The position numbers were made by a program, and so were the translations under genes. A stretch of 46,008 nt of DNA from an uncultured Bacteroidia bacterium (GTDB lineage Bacteria; Bacteroidota; Bacteroidia; Bacteroidales; Prolixibacteraceae). The notes below the pieces were generated by a model. The model had not been told where the DNA came from, made no database searches, and saw only the letters and a list, made by a program, of their open reading frames with translations. The stretch is taken from NCBI GenBank assembly GCA_903902325.1, contig CAIUUO010000063.1, forward strand, positions 1-46,008, read 5' to 3'. Shown one piece after another: positions 16,755 through 26,333 of this stretch (its first letter is position 1; each line of letters starts with the position of its first letter).

Positions 16755-17621
16755 ATGAAGACAAAGATTATTGTTTTGTTTTTTGCAGCTGCCATTCTCG
16801 GATCATGTGTCAGTTCCAAAAAATTTAAGGCTTCTGAGAGCCGGCTTGCTCAGGAAAAATCAGCACATGAGCAAACGGGGAAGGTTTTATCTGACTGTGA
16901 AAGTAAGGGTAGAGTCTATGAAACGAAGATTGCCGATCTTCAATCACAGTTGTCCTCCCTGAAGGAGCAAAATACCTTTTTGAAAGAGAACAATACTCAG
17001 GCGCTGAAACAACTTGAGAATCTTTCTGTTATCTCCAGTTCACAGGCGGAAAGCATCAAGAAGTCGATGGAAAACATGGGCGTCAAAGACAACATGATAT
17101 TCAGCCTTCAATCCTCTCTGGCCCAGCGCGACTCGCTTAATATGGCGCTCGTCATGAATCTGAAGGGGGCTATTGGCAATCTCGACGATAAGGATATCAA
17201 CATCAAGGTTGACAAAGGAGTCGTTTATATCGATATATCCGACAAGATGTTGTTCAAGAGTGGAAGCTACAACATCACGGATCGCGCGAGTGAAATACTG
17301 GGGAAAGTGGCGCTTGTGCTGAAGAATCAGAAGGACATTGAGTTCATGGTGGAAGGCCATACTGACAATGTTCCTTTCGAAAGAGGCGATCTGATTGACA
17401 ATTGGGATCTTAGTGTAAAGAGGGCCACGGCTGTCGTTCGCGTGCTTCAGCATAAATATGGATTGAGCCCTTCCATGATGACTGCGGCAGGACGCAGCGA
17501 GTATCAGCCGGTCGGAACCAACGACACCGCCGAAGGGAAGGCAGCCAACCGTCGTACCCGGATCGTGATTCTTCCACAGTTGGATCAGTTCTTTAAGCTT
17601 TTGGAAAGACCGAAAAGGTAA
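16755..17621 (+). CDS. OmpA-family peptidoglycan-binding lipoprotein
   Basis: 288 residues from the ATG at 16755; the upstream in-frame ATG at 16704 would put a charged 17-residue tail before the signal and is disfavoured. The N-terminus is a lipoprotein signal, AAAILGSCVSSKKFK, with the acylated Cys near residue 18. A coiled-coil-prone segment (about 30-110) rich in Gln, Glu and Lys follows, then the OmpA C-terminal domain (about 155-275), with FMVEGHTDNVP and WDLSVKRATAVVRVL, the usual peptidoglycan-binding signature. It should bridge the outer membrane and the cell wall. A terminator follows at 17651-17685. Confidence 0.9.
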   Translation: MKTKIIVLFFAAAILGSCVSSKKFKASESRLAQEKSAHEQTGKVLSDCESKGRVYETKIADLQSQLSSLKEQNTFLKENNTQALKQLENLSVISSSQAESIKKSMENMGVKDNMIFSLQSSLAQRDSLNMALVMNLKGAIGNLDDKDINIKVDKGVVYIDISDKMLFKSGSYNITDRASEILGKVALVLKNQKDIEFMVEGHTDNVPFERGDLIDNWDLSVKRATAVVRVLQHKYGLSPSMMTAAGRSEYQPVGTNDTAEGKAANRRTRIVILPQLDQFFKLLERPKR

Positions 17622-17650
17622 TACCAATTCCTTTTTTTATTGCATATAAC

Positions 17651-17685
17651 AAATACCGGTTAGTTCATCTTGCCGGTATTTTTTT
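17651..17685 (+). terminator. Rho-independent terminator after the OmpA-family gene
   Basis: Stem aaataccgg (17651-17659) / ccggtattt (17673-17681) with a T-run that continues to 17685. It lies 30 bases past the stop codon. Confidence 0.85.
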
Positions 17686-17877
17686 GGTGGATTTCTCCTT
17701 TTTGCTCTCCATTTCATCATTTCGAAAAACTGGATCTGAATTTTCTGGCATTATTGACAAATACATAATTGCTTTTTTCAATGAATCGGGGCAACAAAAG
17801 GGGCTGCATTTTTGTTTAAATTTATGCTTCTGAATGAATTTAAGTTAGACTCCATTCAATAAAAATACTCACTTAAA

Positions 17878-18948
17878 ATGAAGAACCGGGTTGTTGCCTT
17901 TCTTATTTTGTTCCAGCCTGCAGGTCTCCTTGCCCAAACCGCACTGACCTGGCAGAGTAATTCCCTTCGCGTATGTGATTCCAACACTTACCGGGAGATT
18001 CAGTTTTCAGATCCTGGCAATTCCGGAAGTGGTCAAATCTGGGATTTTTCAAAAATCCAGGATACCAACAAGAGTGTAGTCAGTACCATCCAATGTGCAG
18101 AACTTCCAAGAATGAATGGCATAAATGATTATGGACTCACACTTGACGAGAACGGGTACGAATATTTTATGAGTTCTTCAGACCAGGAACTTATTGAGCA
18201 GGGGTATATAAACGCAGAGCAAAAACTGGTATTAAGTTATTCTGATCCGATCATAAAAATGAAATATCCGTTTTCCTTCGGTGACCATTTTACAGATCAT
18301 TTCAGTGGGGTAGCCTGGTATGGCGGTACAAGCGCAATTGACCTGGTGGGGGACATTTTGGTTGTGGCCGATGGGGCGGGCAAGCTGATTCTTCCGGATA
18401 AAGTGTATGAAGACGCATTGCGGGTCAAATCGGTCAAGAAGGGTTTGCAGGTGAATATGTGCGGAACGAATGATTTTACGATTACGAAGTACAACTGGTA
18501 TGCTCCCGGTTACAGGTATCCTGTTTTAAGCCTGAATATTATCGAAAGCAGGCCCAATGGCGGAACTCCGGTGATTACAAGATCCGCAAGCACCAACACA
18601 CAACAGTTCAGTACTAAAAGTGCAACAATCGGAACATTTGCTCTTACCCAGTCGAAAACTTCGTCAGGTGTTGTTGATGCATCAGATAAAAAGGTTGTGG
18701 TTTCGCCGAACCCGTTTATGGATAAGCTGAAATATGAATACCTGTTGGCAGAGCCAATGAATGTCTCCATTGAATTGTACGATGTTTCGGGGAAAACCAA
18801 TGCTATGCTGATAAGCAATGTGCCACAGAACGCAGGAATGCAGAATGGAGAATTACAGTCGTCAAGGTACGCCCTAACTTCAGGCGTATATTTCATGCGT
18901 TTTACCTTTGATAAACAGGTCGTTATCTGCAAGATAGTCAAATTTTAG
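17878..18948 (+). CDS. Secreted protein with type IX secretion (Por) C-terminal sorting domain
   Basis: 356 residues. A cleavable signal peptide (about 1-20, ending LLAQ) is followed by a beta-rich body of unknown function (about 21-275) with two Cys residues. The last 80 residues carry the type A sorting domain of the T9SS: VVVSPNPFMDKLKYEYLLAE, then SIELYDVSGK, and the end RYALTSGVYFMRFTFDKQVVICKIVKF. Such domains direct transport across the outer membrane and attachment or release at the cell surface. The body has no recognised enzyme motif. The gene stands alone between two terminators. Confidence 0.88.
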   Translation: MKNRVVAFLILFQPAGLLAQTALTWQSNSLRVCDSNTYREIQFSDPGNSGSGQIWDFSKIQDTNKSVVSTIQCAELPRMNGINDYGLTLDENGYEYFMSSSDQELIEQGYINAEQKLVLSYSDPIIKMKYPFSFGDHFTDHFSGVAWYGGTSAIDLVGDILVVADGAGKLILPDKVYEDALRVKSVKKGLQVNMCGTNDFTITKYNWYAPGYRYPVLSLNIIESRPNGGTPVITRSASTNTQQFSTKSATIGTFALTQSKTSSGVVDASDKKVVVSPNPFMDKLKYEYLLAEPMNVSIELYDVSGKTNAMLISNVPQNAGMQNGELQSSRYALTSGVYFMRFTFDKQVVICKIVKF

Positions 18949-19021
18949 CAAACTGTCCGATGGATTCTGCTTACGAACCATCAAAGTCTGAATGACGTTC
19001 CCGCATCGAAAATCTGCAATC

Positions 19022-19073
19022 GAACCCTTCGACCCTTCGACAGGCCCAGGGGAGTCCAGGCTCAGGGAACGAA
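19022..19073. repeat. 52-nt dispersed repeat, copy 1
   Basis: 49 of 52 positions match the copy at 21287-21338. The element begins gaacccttcgacccttcgac and includes gagtccaggctcaggg. It lies in the 375-bp spacer between the T9SS-cargo gene and mutA; apart from this element and the terminator and -7 box listed separately, I see nothing else in that spacer. Confidence 0.8.
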
Positions 19074-19090
19074 TTGGAAATTAAAAAATC

Positions 19091-19130
19091 AACCCTCCAG
19101 ATATCAGGTGATAACTGAAGGGTTTTTGTT
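19091..19130 (+). terminator. Likely rho-independent terminator upstream of mutA
   Basis: Stem aaccctccag (19091-19100) / ctgaagggtt (19115-19124) with one G-T pair, followed by tttttgtttt. It probably ends transcription of the T9SS-cargo gene. Confidence 0.7.
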
Positions 19131-19284
19131 TTATCTAACCAATCTAAACTATTCATTTGACATTGAATTGTCTAAATAGTTTAAGGCAAAGCATTAAAAA
19201 TGTTTTGAAGGTAAGGATTCAGGTAAAAAGAGGAATTTAATGTTAAAAAAACATGCAATTTCATTTAATTAATTTTGAAAGGAT

Positions 19285-19293
19285 TAACTTTGC
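19285..19293 (+). promoter_or_regulatory. Candidate -7 box for mutA
   Basis: TAACTTTGC fits the Bacteroidota -7 consensus TAnnTTTGC, 30 bases before the mutA ATG. I find no clear TTTG -33 box at the expected distance of about 19 nt, so only half of the promoter is supported. Confidence 0.4.
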
Positions 19294-19323
19294 ACTCTGA
19301 TTTTCCTAAATAGTTAGAATCCT

Positions 19324-21237
19324 ATGAATGAGAAAGATATAAAAATGCTTACAGAGTTTCCGTCCGTTTCAACGGTAGCCTGGGAGGAACAAATCCACAT
19401 CGATCTGAAGGGAAAGGATTACGAAAAGAGTCTGATCTGGAAAACCAATGAAGGATTTAATGTTCGGCCATTTTACCGGGCAGAAAATATCGAAGGCCTT
19501 GATTTTCCGGAGAGTATTCCAGGCCAGTTTCCATTTGTACGTGGGAAAAGTTGTGTCGGAAACAACTGGCTTGTAAGACAGGATATTATTGTATCCGACA
19601 TTTTATCAGCCAATCTCAAAGCATTGGATATCCTGAACAAGGGGGTTACATCACTTGGTTTCGTCTTTAGAGGATGCATCCAGGTAACTGTCGATGACTT
19701 GAAAATATTATTGAAAGGTATTCATGCTGAGGCAGTGGAAATCAATTTTGTGCTTTCCTGCAAGCATAAATTGTTTTTTGAAACACTCCTTGCATTTCTG
19801 ATTGAAACAAAGGCAGATCCTGCCACCCTTCGGCTTTCAATAAATCATGATCCCATCGGGCGGTTTGCCCTGCGTGGTAAATTTTGCCACGGGGATGCCG
19901 AGGCTTTTGAAAAAGCAAAAACGATTGTTGAATGGGGAGAAAAATATCCTCATCTTCAATTGCTGGCTGTCAATGGGATCTATTTTAACAATGCAGGGGC
20001 CTCCATTGTGCAGGAACTTGGTTTCTCACTTGCCATGGGCGCGGAATACCTGACTAAATTGACAGATCTTGGTGTTGATGCGGCTTTGGCAGCAAAAAAA
20101 ATCAGGTTCAATTTCGGAGTGGGAGGTAACTATTTCATGGAACTGGCGAAACTTCGGGCTGCCCGAATGCTATGGGCCAATATTGTTAAGGCTTACAATC
20201 CTGTCTGCCAATGTAAAGAATCAACCGTTGACGGCAGATTTTGTCTGAGTGCAACAAAAATGTATGCTCACTGCGAAACCTCAACCTGGAACAAAACCAT
20301 TTATGACCCTTACGTCAACCTGCTCAGAACCCAGACTGAGGCCATGTCTGCCGTGCTCGGAGGAGCAGATTCGCTGACCGTGCTGCCTTTTGACTCGATA
20401 TATGAACAGCCTACTGCAATCGCAGAACGCATAGCCCGCAACCAACAGGCGCTTCTAAAAGAAGAGGTGCATCTGGATAAAATTGCTGATCCTGCAGCAG
20501 GATCCTATTATATTGAAGTTTTGACCGCTTCAATTGCCGAACAGGCATGGAAACTTTTCCTCGAAGTCCAGGAAAAGGGTGGTTTTCTGGTTGCTTTCCG
20601 CAAGGGTTTTATTCAATCTCAAGTAAATGATATGGCAGGGAAGCGGAGCAAGGCCATCGCCTCCCGTCGCGAAAACATTTTGGGCGTGAATCAATTCGCC
20701 AATATCAACGAAGTTCTCGAACCAGGGTTGGATGCCTCGCTCTTTGATATGGAGGATCATACCATCGAAGGTGCCGAGGTGGAAACCCTGAAACTTTTCA
20801 GGGGAGCCAGTCAATTCGAGTCTATCCGTTATACTACGGATTTGTATTCGGCTATAAACAGCCGACCCAAAGCCTGCATGCTGCCGATTGGCAATCTGGC
20901 CATGAGGAAGGCAAGGGCCCAATTCTCCTGTAATTTCTTTGCAGCAGCAGGATATGAGGTGCAGGATCACAATGGATTCGACACCATTAAAGAAGGCCTT
21001 GCTGTTGTACTGGAAGCCGGAGCCAAATTGGTCGTCCTTTGCAGTTCGGACGAGGAGTATGCGGAACTTGCTCCGAACCTTTTCGGACAACTCAAAGGCA
21101 GAGCCATACTGGTAGTTGCAGGAGCTCCTCCGTGCATGGACGAACTCAAAGAGATTGGAATCAAGAACTTTATCAACGTCAAAACCAATTTACTGGAAGC
21201 CTTGACGGAATACAATAAAATGCTTGGAATTAATTAA
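19324..21237 (+). CDS. mutA: Methylmalonyl-CoA mutase, small subunit
   Basis: 637 residues, typical of the non-catalytic partner subunit of adenosylcobalamin-dependent methylmalonyl-CoA mutase, which interconverts succinyl-CoA and (R)-methylmalonyl-CoA. It aligns with the large subunit by the TIM-barrel segments SLAMGAEYL, FNFGVGGNYFMELAKLRAARMLWANIVK and DPAAGSYYIE. The C-terminal B12-like domain lacks the DxHxxG motif: in its place is EVQDHNGFDT, so it should not bind cobalamin. This is what is known for MutA-type subunits. The large subunit starts 127 bases downstream, with repeats in between. No epimerase, MeaB chaperone or decarboxylase gene is in the window. Confidence 0.95.
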   Translation: MNEKDIKMLTEFPSVSTVAWEEQIHIDLKGKDYEKSLIWKTNEGFNVRPFYRAENIEGLDFPESIPGQFPFVRGKSCVGNNWLVRQDIIVSDILSANLKALDILNKGVTSLGFVFRGCIQVTVDDLKILLKGIHAEAVEINFVLSCKHKLFFETLLAFLIETKADPATLRLSINHDPIGRFALRGKFCHGDAEAFEKAKTIVEWGEKYPHLQLLAVNGIYFNNAGASIVQELGFSLAMGAEYLTKLTDLGVDAALAAKKIRFNFGVGGNYFMELAKLRAARMLWANIVKAYNPVCQCKESTVDGRFCLSATKMYAHCETSTWNKTIYDPYVNLLRTQTEAMSAVLGGADSLTVLPFDSIYEQPTAIAERIARNQQALLKEEVHLDKIADPAAGSYYIEVLTASIAEQAWKLFLEVQEKGGFLVAFRKGFIQSQVNDMAGKRSKAIASRRENILGVNQFANINEVLEPGLDASLFDMEDHTIEGAEVETLKLFRGASQFESIRYTTDLYSAINSRPKACMLPIGNLAMRKARAQFSCNFFAAAGYEVQDHNGFDTIKEGLAVVLEAGAKLVVLCSSDEEYAELAPNLFGQLKGRAILVVAGAPPCMDELKEIGIKNFINVKTNLLEALTEYNKMLGIN

Positions 21238-21259
21238 TTCGACAATTTGACGATTCGAC
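21236..21259. repeat. Three 8-bp repeat copies at the mutA stop
   Basis: aattcgac, aatttgac, gattcgac in register starting at the last base pair of the mutA stop codon (TAA at 21235-21237). These units match the 7445-7572 array, and aatgatg follows as in the other two sites' aatg exits. Confidence 0.75.
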
Positions 21260-21286
21260 AATGATGAATTAGAGTAATCGAAAATT

Positions 21287-21338
21287 GAACCCTTCGACCC
21301 TTCGACAAGCTCAGGGGAGTCCAGGCTCAGGGACCGAA
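21287..21338. repeat. 52-nt dispersed repeat, copy 2
   Basis: Begins gaacccttcgacccttcgac and matches the copy at 19022-19073 with three mismatches. It sits between mutA and mutB, inside what is normally a tight gene pair. The cttcgacaagctcagg core is a motif I know to recur in spacers of many environmental genomes, and the motif in reverse is a common spurious peptide, SPELVEG. Confidence 0.8.
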
Positions 21339-21364
21339 AATTCAAGAATGAAAAACAATAAATT

Positions 21365-23515
21365 ATGACGCCAAACTTCAAAGATATAGAGATCAAAGGT
21401 TGCCCGGGGAAGGGAGAATTCAAGGAATCAGGGAAGAAGGCCATTCCAGAAAACATCTGGTTGACACCTGAGTTAATTCCTGTAAAGGGAGCTTACACGA
21501 AGGCAGATCTCGAAGGAATGGAACATCTTGGTTATACCGCCGGTAAAGCGCCATTTCTCCGCGGACCATACTCCACTATGTATGTGATGCAACCATGGAC
21601 GATTCGTCAATATGCAGGTTTTTCGACTGCAGAAGAGTCCAATGCATTCTACCGCAGGAATCTTGCAGCCGGACAAAAGGGATTATCTGTTGCGTTCGAC
21701 CTGGCCACCCATCGTGGCTACGACTCCGATCATCCGCGGGTGACAGGAGATGTGGGAAAGGCAGGGGTTGCCATCGATTCAATCCTGGACATGAAGATTC
21801 TCTTCGATCAGATTCCGCTCAATAAAATGTCTGTTTCGATGACCATGAATGGTGCGGTTCTGCCCATCATGGCCTTTTATATCGTGACAGCACTCGAGCA
21901 GGGAGCGAAACTGGAGGAACTGGCAGGAACCATTCAGAATGACATCCTCAAGGAATTCATGGTAAGAAATACCTATATCTATCCGCCTGAATTCTCCATG
22001 AAGATTATCGCGGATATTTTCGAATTCACTTCGAAAAAAATGCCCAAATTCAATTCAATCTCTATCTCTGGTTACCATATTCAGGAAGCAGGCGCTACCG
22101 CGGATATTGAAATGGCTTACACCCTTGCTGACGGCCTGGATTACATCCGTACCGGGATCAAGGCGGGTCTGGATATTGACGCTTTTGCGCCCCGTCTTTC
22201 ATTCTTCTGGGGTGTCGGAATGAACCATTTCATGGAGATCGCCAAAATGCGTGCTGCAAGGATGATCTGGGCCAAAATGGTCAAACAGTTCAATCCCAAA
22301 AGTGCCAAATCCATGGCTCTGCGCACCCACTCACAAACATCCGGCTGGTCGCTCACGGAACAGGATCCTTACAACAATGTTGGACGAACCTGCATTGAAG
22401 CGCTTGCGGCTGCACTCGGTCACACCCAGTCTTTGCATACCAATGCGCTCGATGAAGCCATTGCCTTGCCAACCGACTTCTCCGCCAGGATTGCCAGGAA
22501 CACCCAGATCTACCTGCAGCAGGAGACAGAAATCTGTCGTTCACTCGATCCGTGGGCCGGCTCCTATTATGTCGAAAGTTTGACCAATGAATTGATGCGG
22601 AAAGCATGGGCGCTTATCGAAGAGGTGGAAGAACTTGGCGGAATGGCCAAAGCCATTGAAACAGGTGTGCCCAAGATGCGCATCGAAGAGGCTGCAGCAC
22701 GAACCCAGGGTCGCATCGACTCCGCTTCACAGGCCATTATTGGTGTGAATAAATATAGGCTGGAGAAGGAAGATCCTATTGACATCCTCGAGATCGACAA
22801 CAGCGCTGTCAGGCTTTCCCAGATTGAACGATTAAATCACTTGCGGGCCAATCGCAATGAGGCGGAAGTCCAGGCATCCCTCGAAGCGATAACGGCATCA
22901 GTCAGAACCGGCGAGGGCAACCTGCTGGAACTGGCCATCGATGCTGCACAAAAACGTGCTACCTTAGGTGAAATTTCCTTCGCGTGTGAGAAAATTGTAG
23001 GAAGATACAAAGCAACCATCAGAACCATATCAGGCGTGTATTCATCAGAAGCTAAGAATGACAGCGACTTTACCCAAGCGAAAGAGCTGGTTAAAGAATT
23101 TGCAGAAAAAGAGGGCCGTCAGCCCCGGATTATGATTGCTAAAATGGGTCAGGACGGACACGATCGTGGCGCCAAAGTGGTTGCCACAGGATATGCTGAC
23201 CTTGGATTCGATGTGGATATGGGACCCCTGTTCCAGACTCCGGAAGAGGCAGCCAAACAAGCCGTCGAGAATGATGTGCATGTGATGGGAATCTCTTCAC
23301 TGGCAGCCGGTCACAAGACCCTGATACCTGCAGTTATCGAAGAAATGAAAAAACTTGGACGTGAAGACATTATGGTCATTGCCGGGGGTGTCATTCCTTC
23401 ACAGGATTATCAATTCCTCTACGATGCCGGAGTTGTGGCTATTTTCGGCCCGGGTACCTCTGTTGCAGCAGCAGGGAAGAAGATTCTGGAGATATTGATT
23501 GCTGCACAAGGATAG
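21365..23515 (+). CDS. mutB: Methylmalonyl-CoA mutase, large (catalytic) subunit
   Basis: 716 residues, the normal size. The N-terminal TIM barrel (about 30-560) has the substrate and radical site segments [39 protein letters not shown] and the [16 protein letters not shown] block. The C-terminal cobalamin domain (about 580-716) keeps the full set: [11 protein letters not shown] with the cobalt-ligand His (near residue 595), GISSLAAGH, and [11 protein letters not shown]. It catalyses the succinyl-CoA to methylmalonyl-CoA rearrangement in propionate metabolism, with MutA as partner. A strong terminator follows at 23586-23622, so mutAB is a self-contained unit. Confidence 0.97.
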   Translation: MTPNFKDIEIKGCPGKGEFKESGKKAIPENIWLTPELIPVKGAYTKADLEGMEHLGYTAGKAPFLRGPYSTMYVMQPWTIRQYAGFSTAEESNAFYRRNLAAGQKGLSVAFDLATHRGYDSDHPRVTGDVGKAGVAIDSILDMKILFDQIPLNKMSVSMTMNGAVLPIMAFYIVTALEQGAKLEELAGTIQNDILKEFMVRNTYIYPPEFSMKIIADIFEFTSKKMPKFNSISISGYHIQEAGATADIEMAYTLADGLDYIRTGIKAGLDIDAFAPRLSFFWGVGMNHFMEIAKMRAARMIWAKMVKQFNPKSAKSMALRTHSQTSGWSLTEQDPYNNVGRTCIEALAAALGHTQSLHTNALDEAIALPTDFSARIARNTQIYLQQETEICRSLDPWAGSYYVESLTNELMRKAWALIEEVEELGGMAKAIETGVPKMRIEEAAARTQGRIDSASQAIIGVNKYRLEKEDPIDILEIDNSAVRLSQIERLNHLRANRNEAEVQASLEAITASVRTGEGNLLELAIDAAQKRATLGEISFACEKIVGRYKATIRTISGVYSSEAKNDSDFTQAKELVKEFAEKEGRQPRIMIAKMGQDGHDRGAKVVATGYADLGFDVDMGPLFQTPEEAAKQAVENDVHVMGISSLAAGHKTLIPAVIEEMKKLGREDIMVIAGGVIPSQDYQFLYDAGVVAIFGPGTSVAAAGKKILEILIAAQG

Positions 23516-23585
23516 TATTGATTGATTCTGAAATTTCTGATTAATTTCTGGAATATGCAGATGCTTTAAATGAGAGCCAAATGAG

Positions 23586-23622
23586 AATTGGAGATCGTAA
23601 ATTACGGCCTCCAATTTTTTTA
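23586..23622 (+). terminator. Rho-independent terminator after mutB
   Basis: Nested stem: aattggag (23586-23593) pairs with ctccaatt (23609-23616) and inside it cgtaa (23596-23600) pairs with ttacg (23602-23606); a run of seven T follows. Confidence 0.9.
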
Positions 23623-23760
23623 TTCCCAATTAATAAGTTCAAATCAAATACTTCCTGAGATCCAATCGATTTTTGCCTTGAATTTCCATACATGGTTTTC
23701 CTTTCCACATCTTTTCCTACCTTAGTCAACAGAACAAAGTCAATAATAAAGAACTGTAAA

Positions 23761-26223
23761 ATGAAACTTCTATTCCTGCTTTTCTTCCTGGCCTTCCAGG
23801 CAATTGTCTATGCAAATCCCCATGAACATTCTCTCCGCATCTGGTATAAAAGTCCCGCCAACGCTGTAGTTGAAGATGATAAGAATGGGTGGAAGAATGA
23901 TGCTGAATGGTTAAAGGCGATCCCGGTAGGCAATGGCTTTCTCGGTGCCATGGTGTTTGGGGATGTGAACAGGGAACGGATTCAGTTGAACGAAAAAAGC
24001 CTTTGGTCGGGCAGCCCCGACGACAACAACAATCCCGATGCATACCCCGCATTGGCCAAAATCAGGCAATTGATTTGGGAAGGAAATTGCAAAGAGGCTA
24101 CTTGGCTAACCGAAAAGACACAAATCTGCAAGGGAGCCGGTTCAGGGAAGGGAAACGGTGCAGTTGCGCCATACGGCTCCTTTCAGACATTGGGTGACTG
24201 GTGGCTTGATTTCGGGCAATCAGGAGGCTATTCTGACTATCGCCGTGAACTTGATCTGGACAAAGGATTAGTTCGCGTTACCTACCTTCAGAAAGGGATC
24301 CGATATACCCGTCAAATTTTTGCAAGCTATCCCGACAGGGCGATTGTGATGCGTATCACTTCTGATCGCAGGGGCGCCGTCAGCTTTTCATCTACAATAT
24401 CCCGTCAGGAAAGATTTAAGACACTTTCAGCCAAGGATCATCTGATCATGTCAGGAGTGCTTGACAATGGCAAAGGTGGTTCCGGAATGGCTTATGCGGT
24501 CCGTTTGAAAGCAGTTGCCCAGGGAGGCAAGGTAATTGTTGGTGATGCAAAACTGACTGTTAGGAATGCGGACCAGGTAACACTTGTTTTAACGGCTGCG
24601 ACAGATTACAAACAGGAATTTCCAGATTATAAGGGTGTTGACCCTCAAATCACAACAATTGATCAAATGTCAAAAGCCTCATCGAAATCTTTTGATGAAC
24701 TGTTGAAAAGGCATGTTTCAGACTATTCGGCACTTTTTGGGAAAGTGGCATTGAATCTTTCCGGTAATGAACCTGATACTATTCCAACTGACAGCCGAAT
24801 GAAGAACCAAAAGTACCGTCCTGACGACCTCCGCCTTCAGGAACTCTATTTCCAGTTCGGAAGGTACTTGCTGATCTCTTCTTCCAGGGCAGGATCCCTT
24901 CCGGCCAACCTTCAGGGAATCTGGAGCAACAAAATCCAGACACCATGGAACGGCGATTACCATACCGATATTAACGTGCAAATGAATTATTGGCCTGCAG
25001 ATGTCACCAACCTTGCGGAGTGCCATCCTCCACTCACTGATCTGATTGAATCCCTGGTTCGTCCCGGTGAATTGACGGCTTCCGTGCAGTACCATGCCAA
25101 AGGCTGGTGCGTTCATCCAATCACAAATATTTGGGGTTTTACTGCGCCAGGAGAAAATCCGGGATGGGGTATGCATGTGGGCGCAGGTGGCTGGATGTGT
25201 CAGCACCTTTGGGATCATTACACTTTTACCCTCGACAGGAAATACCTCGAAAGGGTTTATCCCATCCTGCTGAAATCTGCCGAGTTTTATCTCGATTGGC
25301 TGGTGAAGGACCCCATAACCGGGAAACTTGTATCAGGACCTTCTCCCTCCCCCGAAAACAGTTTCAAGGCGCCTGACGGGTCAATCTGCCAGATCAGCAT
25401 GGGCCCATCACACGACCAGGAAATCATTCATGAACTCTTCACCAATGTTCTCAAGGCAACTGAAGTTCTGGAGATCAGGGAACCATTAACAGAAAAGATC
25501 AGAACGGCACTCAACAATCTTGCGGTTCCACAAGTCGCTGCTGATGGCCGGCTGATGGAATGGGCACAACCATTTCCGGAAACGGAACTCACCCACCGGC
25601 ATGTCTCGCATCTTTATTTGCTGTATCCCGGCACGGGATTGGATACCTACAAGAATCCCGGGATGGCCATGGCAGTGAAGAAAAGTCTGGAAGGCAGGGG
25701 AGACGGAGGCACAGGTTGGTCGCTGGCCTGGAAAATTAATTTCTGGGCCAGACTCAAAGAAGGTGATCATGCCTACCTGATGCTGAAGAATCTTTTGCGG
25801 CCGGCAGGGAACCTTGGGATTGATTTCAACAACAGCGGGGGTACTTTCTATAATTTTTTCTGCGCACATCCTCCTTTTCAGATAGATGGTAATTTTGGTG
25901 CAACGGCTGGTATTGCTGAAATGCTGTTGCAAAGCCACAATGGCTGCATTGACATGCTGCCGGCTTTGCCAACTGTTTGGGAGAAAGGGAATGTTACAGG
26001 ACTGGTTGCCAGGGGAGGATTTATTATCGGAATGAATTGGGAGAATCATCATTTGATTTCATCTGAGGTGAAATCACTTTGCGGAGGTTCATGCAAAGTC
26101 AGATCAGCTGTTCCTCTTCATCTTGAAGGTTCTCCGGTATCTTCCATGAAAAGTGAAGATGGTTATCTTCTGATTTTCCCATCCGTGAAGGGGAAAGTGT
26201 ACAAATTTATTGCAGGCAATTAA
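23761..26223 (+). CDS. GH95-family glycoside hydrolase (alpha-L-fucosidase / alpha-L-galactosidase type)
   Basis: 820 residues from the ATG at 23761; the frame is open from 23692, but the [18 protein letters not shown] signal peptide marks this start. The protein has the GH95 order: an N-terminal beta domain with [12 protein letters not shown], then an (alpha/alpha)6 barrel with [17 protein letters not shown], the segment [15 protein letters not shown] (about 420-440), and a C-terminal beta domain. The catalytic Asp and Asn-activated water residues of this family lie in these barrel segments. GH95 enzymes invert alpha-1,2-linked L-fucose or related L-galactose. It is secreted to the periplasm. 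A second glycosidase gene follows after 110 bases. There is no SusC/SusD in view. Confidence 0.92.
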   Translation: MKLLFLLFFLAFQAIVYANPHEHSLRIWYKSPANAVVEDDKNGWKNDAEWLKAIPVGNGFLGAMVFGDVNRERIQLNEKSLWSGSPDDNNNPDAYPALAKIRQLIWEGNCKEATWLTEKTQICKGAGSGKGNGAVAPYGSFQTLGDWWLDFGQSGGYSDYRRELDLDKGLVRVTYLQKGIRYTRQIFASYPDRAIVMRITSDRRGAVSFSSTISRQERFKTLSAKDHLIMSGVLDNGKGGSGMAYAVRLKAVAQGGKVIVGDAKLTVRNADQVTLVLTAATDYKQEFPDYKGVDPQITTIDQMSKASSKSFDELLKRHVSDYSALFGKVALNLSGNEPDTIPTDSRMKNQKYRPDDLRLQELYFQFGRYLLISSSRAGSLPANLQGIWSNKIQTPWNGDYHTDINVQMNYWPADVTNLAECHPPLTDLIESLVRPGELTASVQYHAKGWCVHPITNIWGFTAPGENPGWGMHVGAGGWMCQHLWDHYTFTLDRKYLERVYPILLKSAEFYLDWLVKDPITGKLVSGPSPSPENSFKAPDGSICQISMGPSHDQEIIHELFTNVLKATEVLEIREPLTEKIRTALNNLAVPQVAADGRLMEWAQPFPETELTHRHVSHLYLLYPGTGLDTYKNPGMAMAVKKSLEGRGDGGTGWSLAWKINFWARLKEGDHAYLMLKNLLRPAGNLGIDFNNSGGTFYNFFCAHPPFQIDGNFGATAGIAEMLLQSHNGCIDMLPALPTVWEKGNVTGLVARGGFIIGMNWENHHLISSEVKSLCGGSCKVRSAVPLHLEGSPVSSMKSEDGYLLIFPSVKGKVYKFIAGN

Positions 26224-26333
26224 TCTGGAATCCAATATGAAACGAACATTTTGGCTAACAAAGTACAACTGGATGATGCTATTTTACTGCAGAATAGAGT
26301 TCCATACTACCATTAAAAACAAATTTTTATAGC

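Noticed and set aside
18957-19156. Small minus-strand frame in the spacer before mutA
   Set aside because: It runs through the 52-nt repeat and a terminator, a typical spurious frame.
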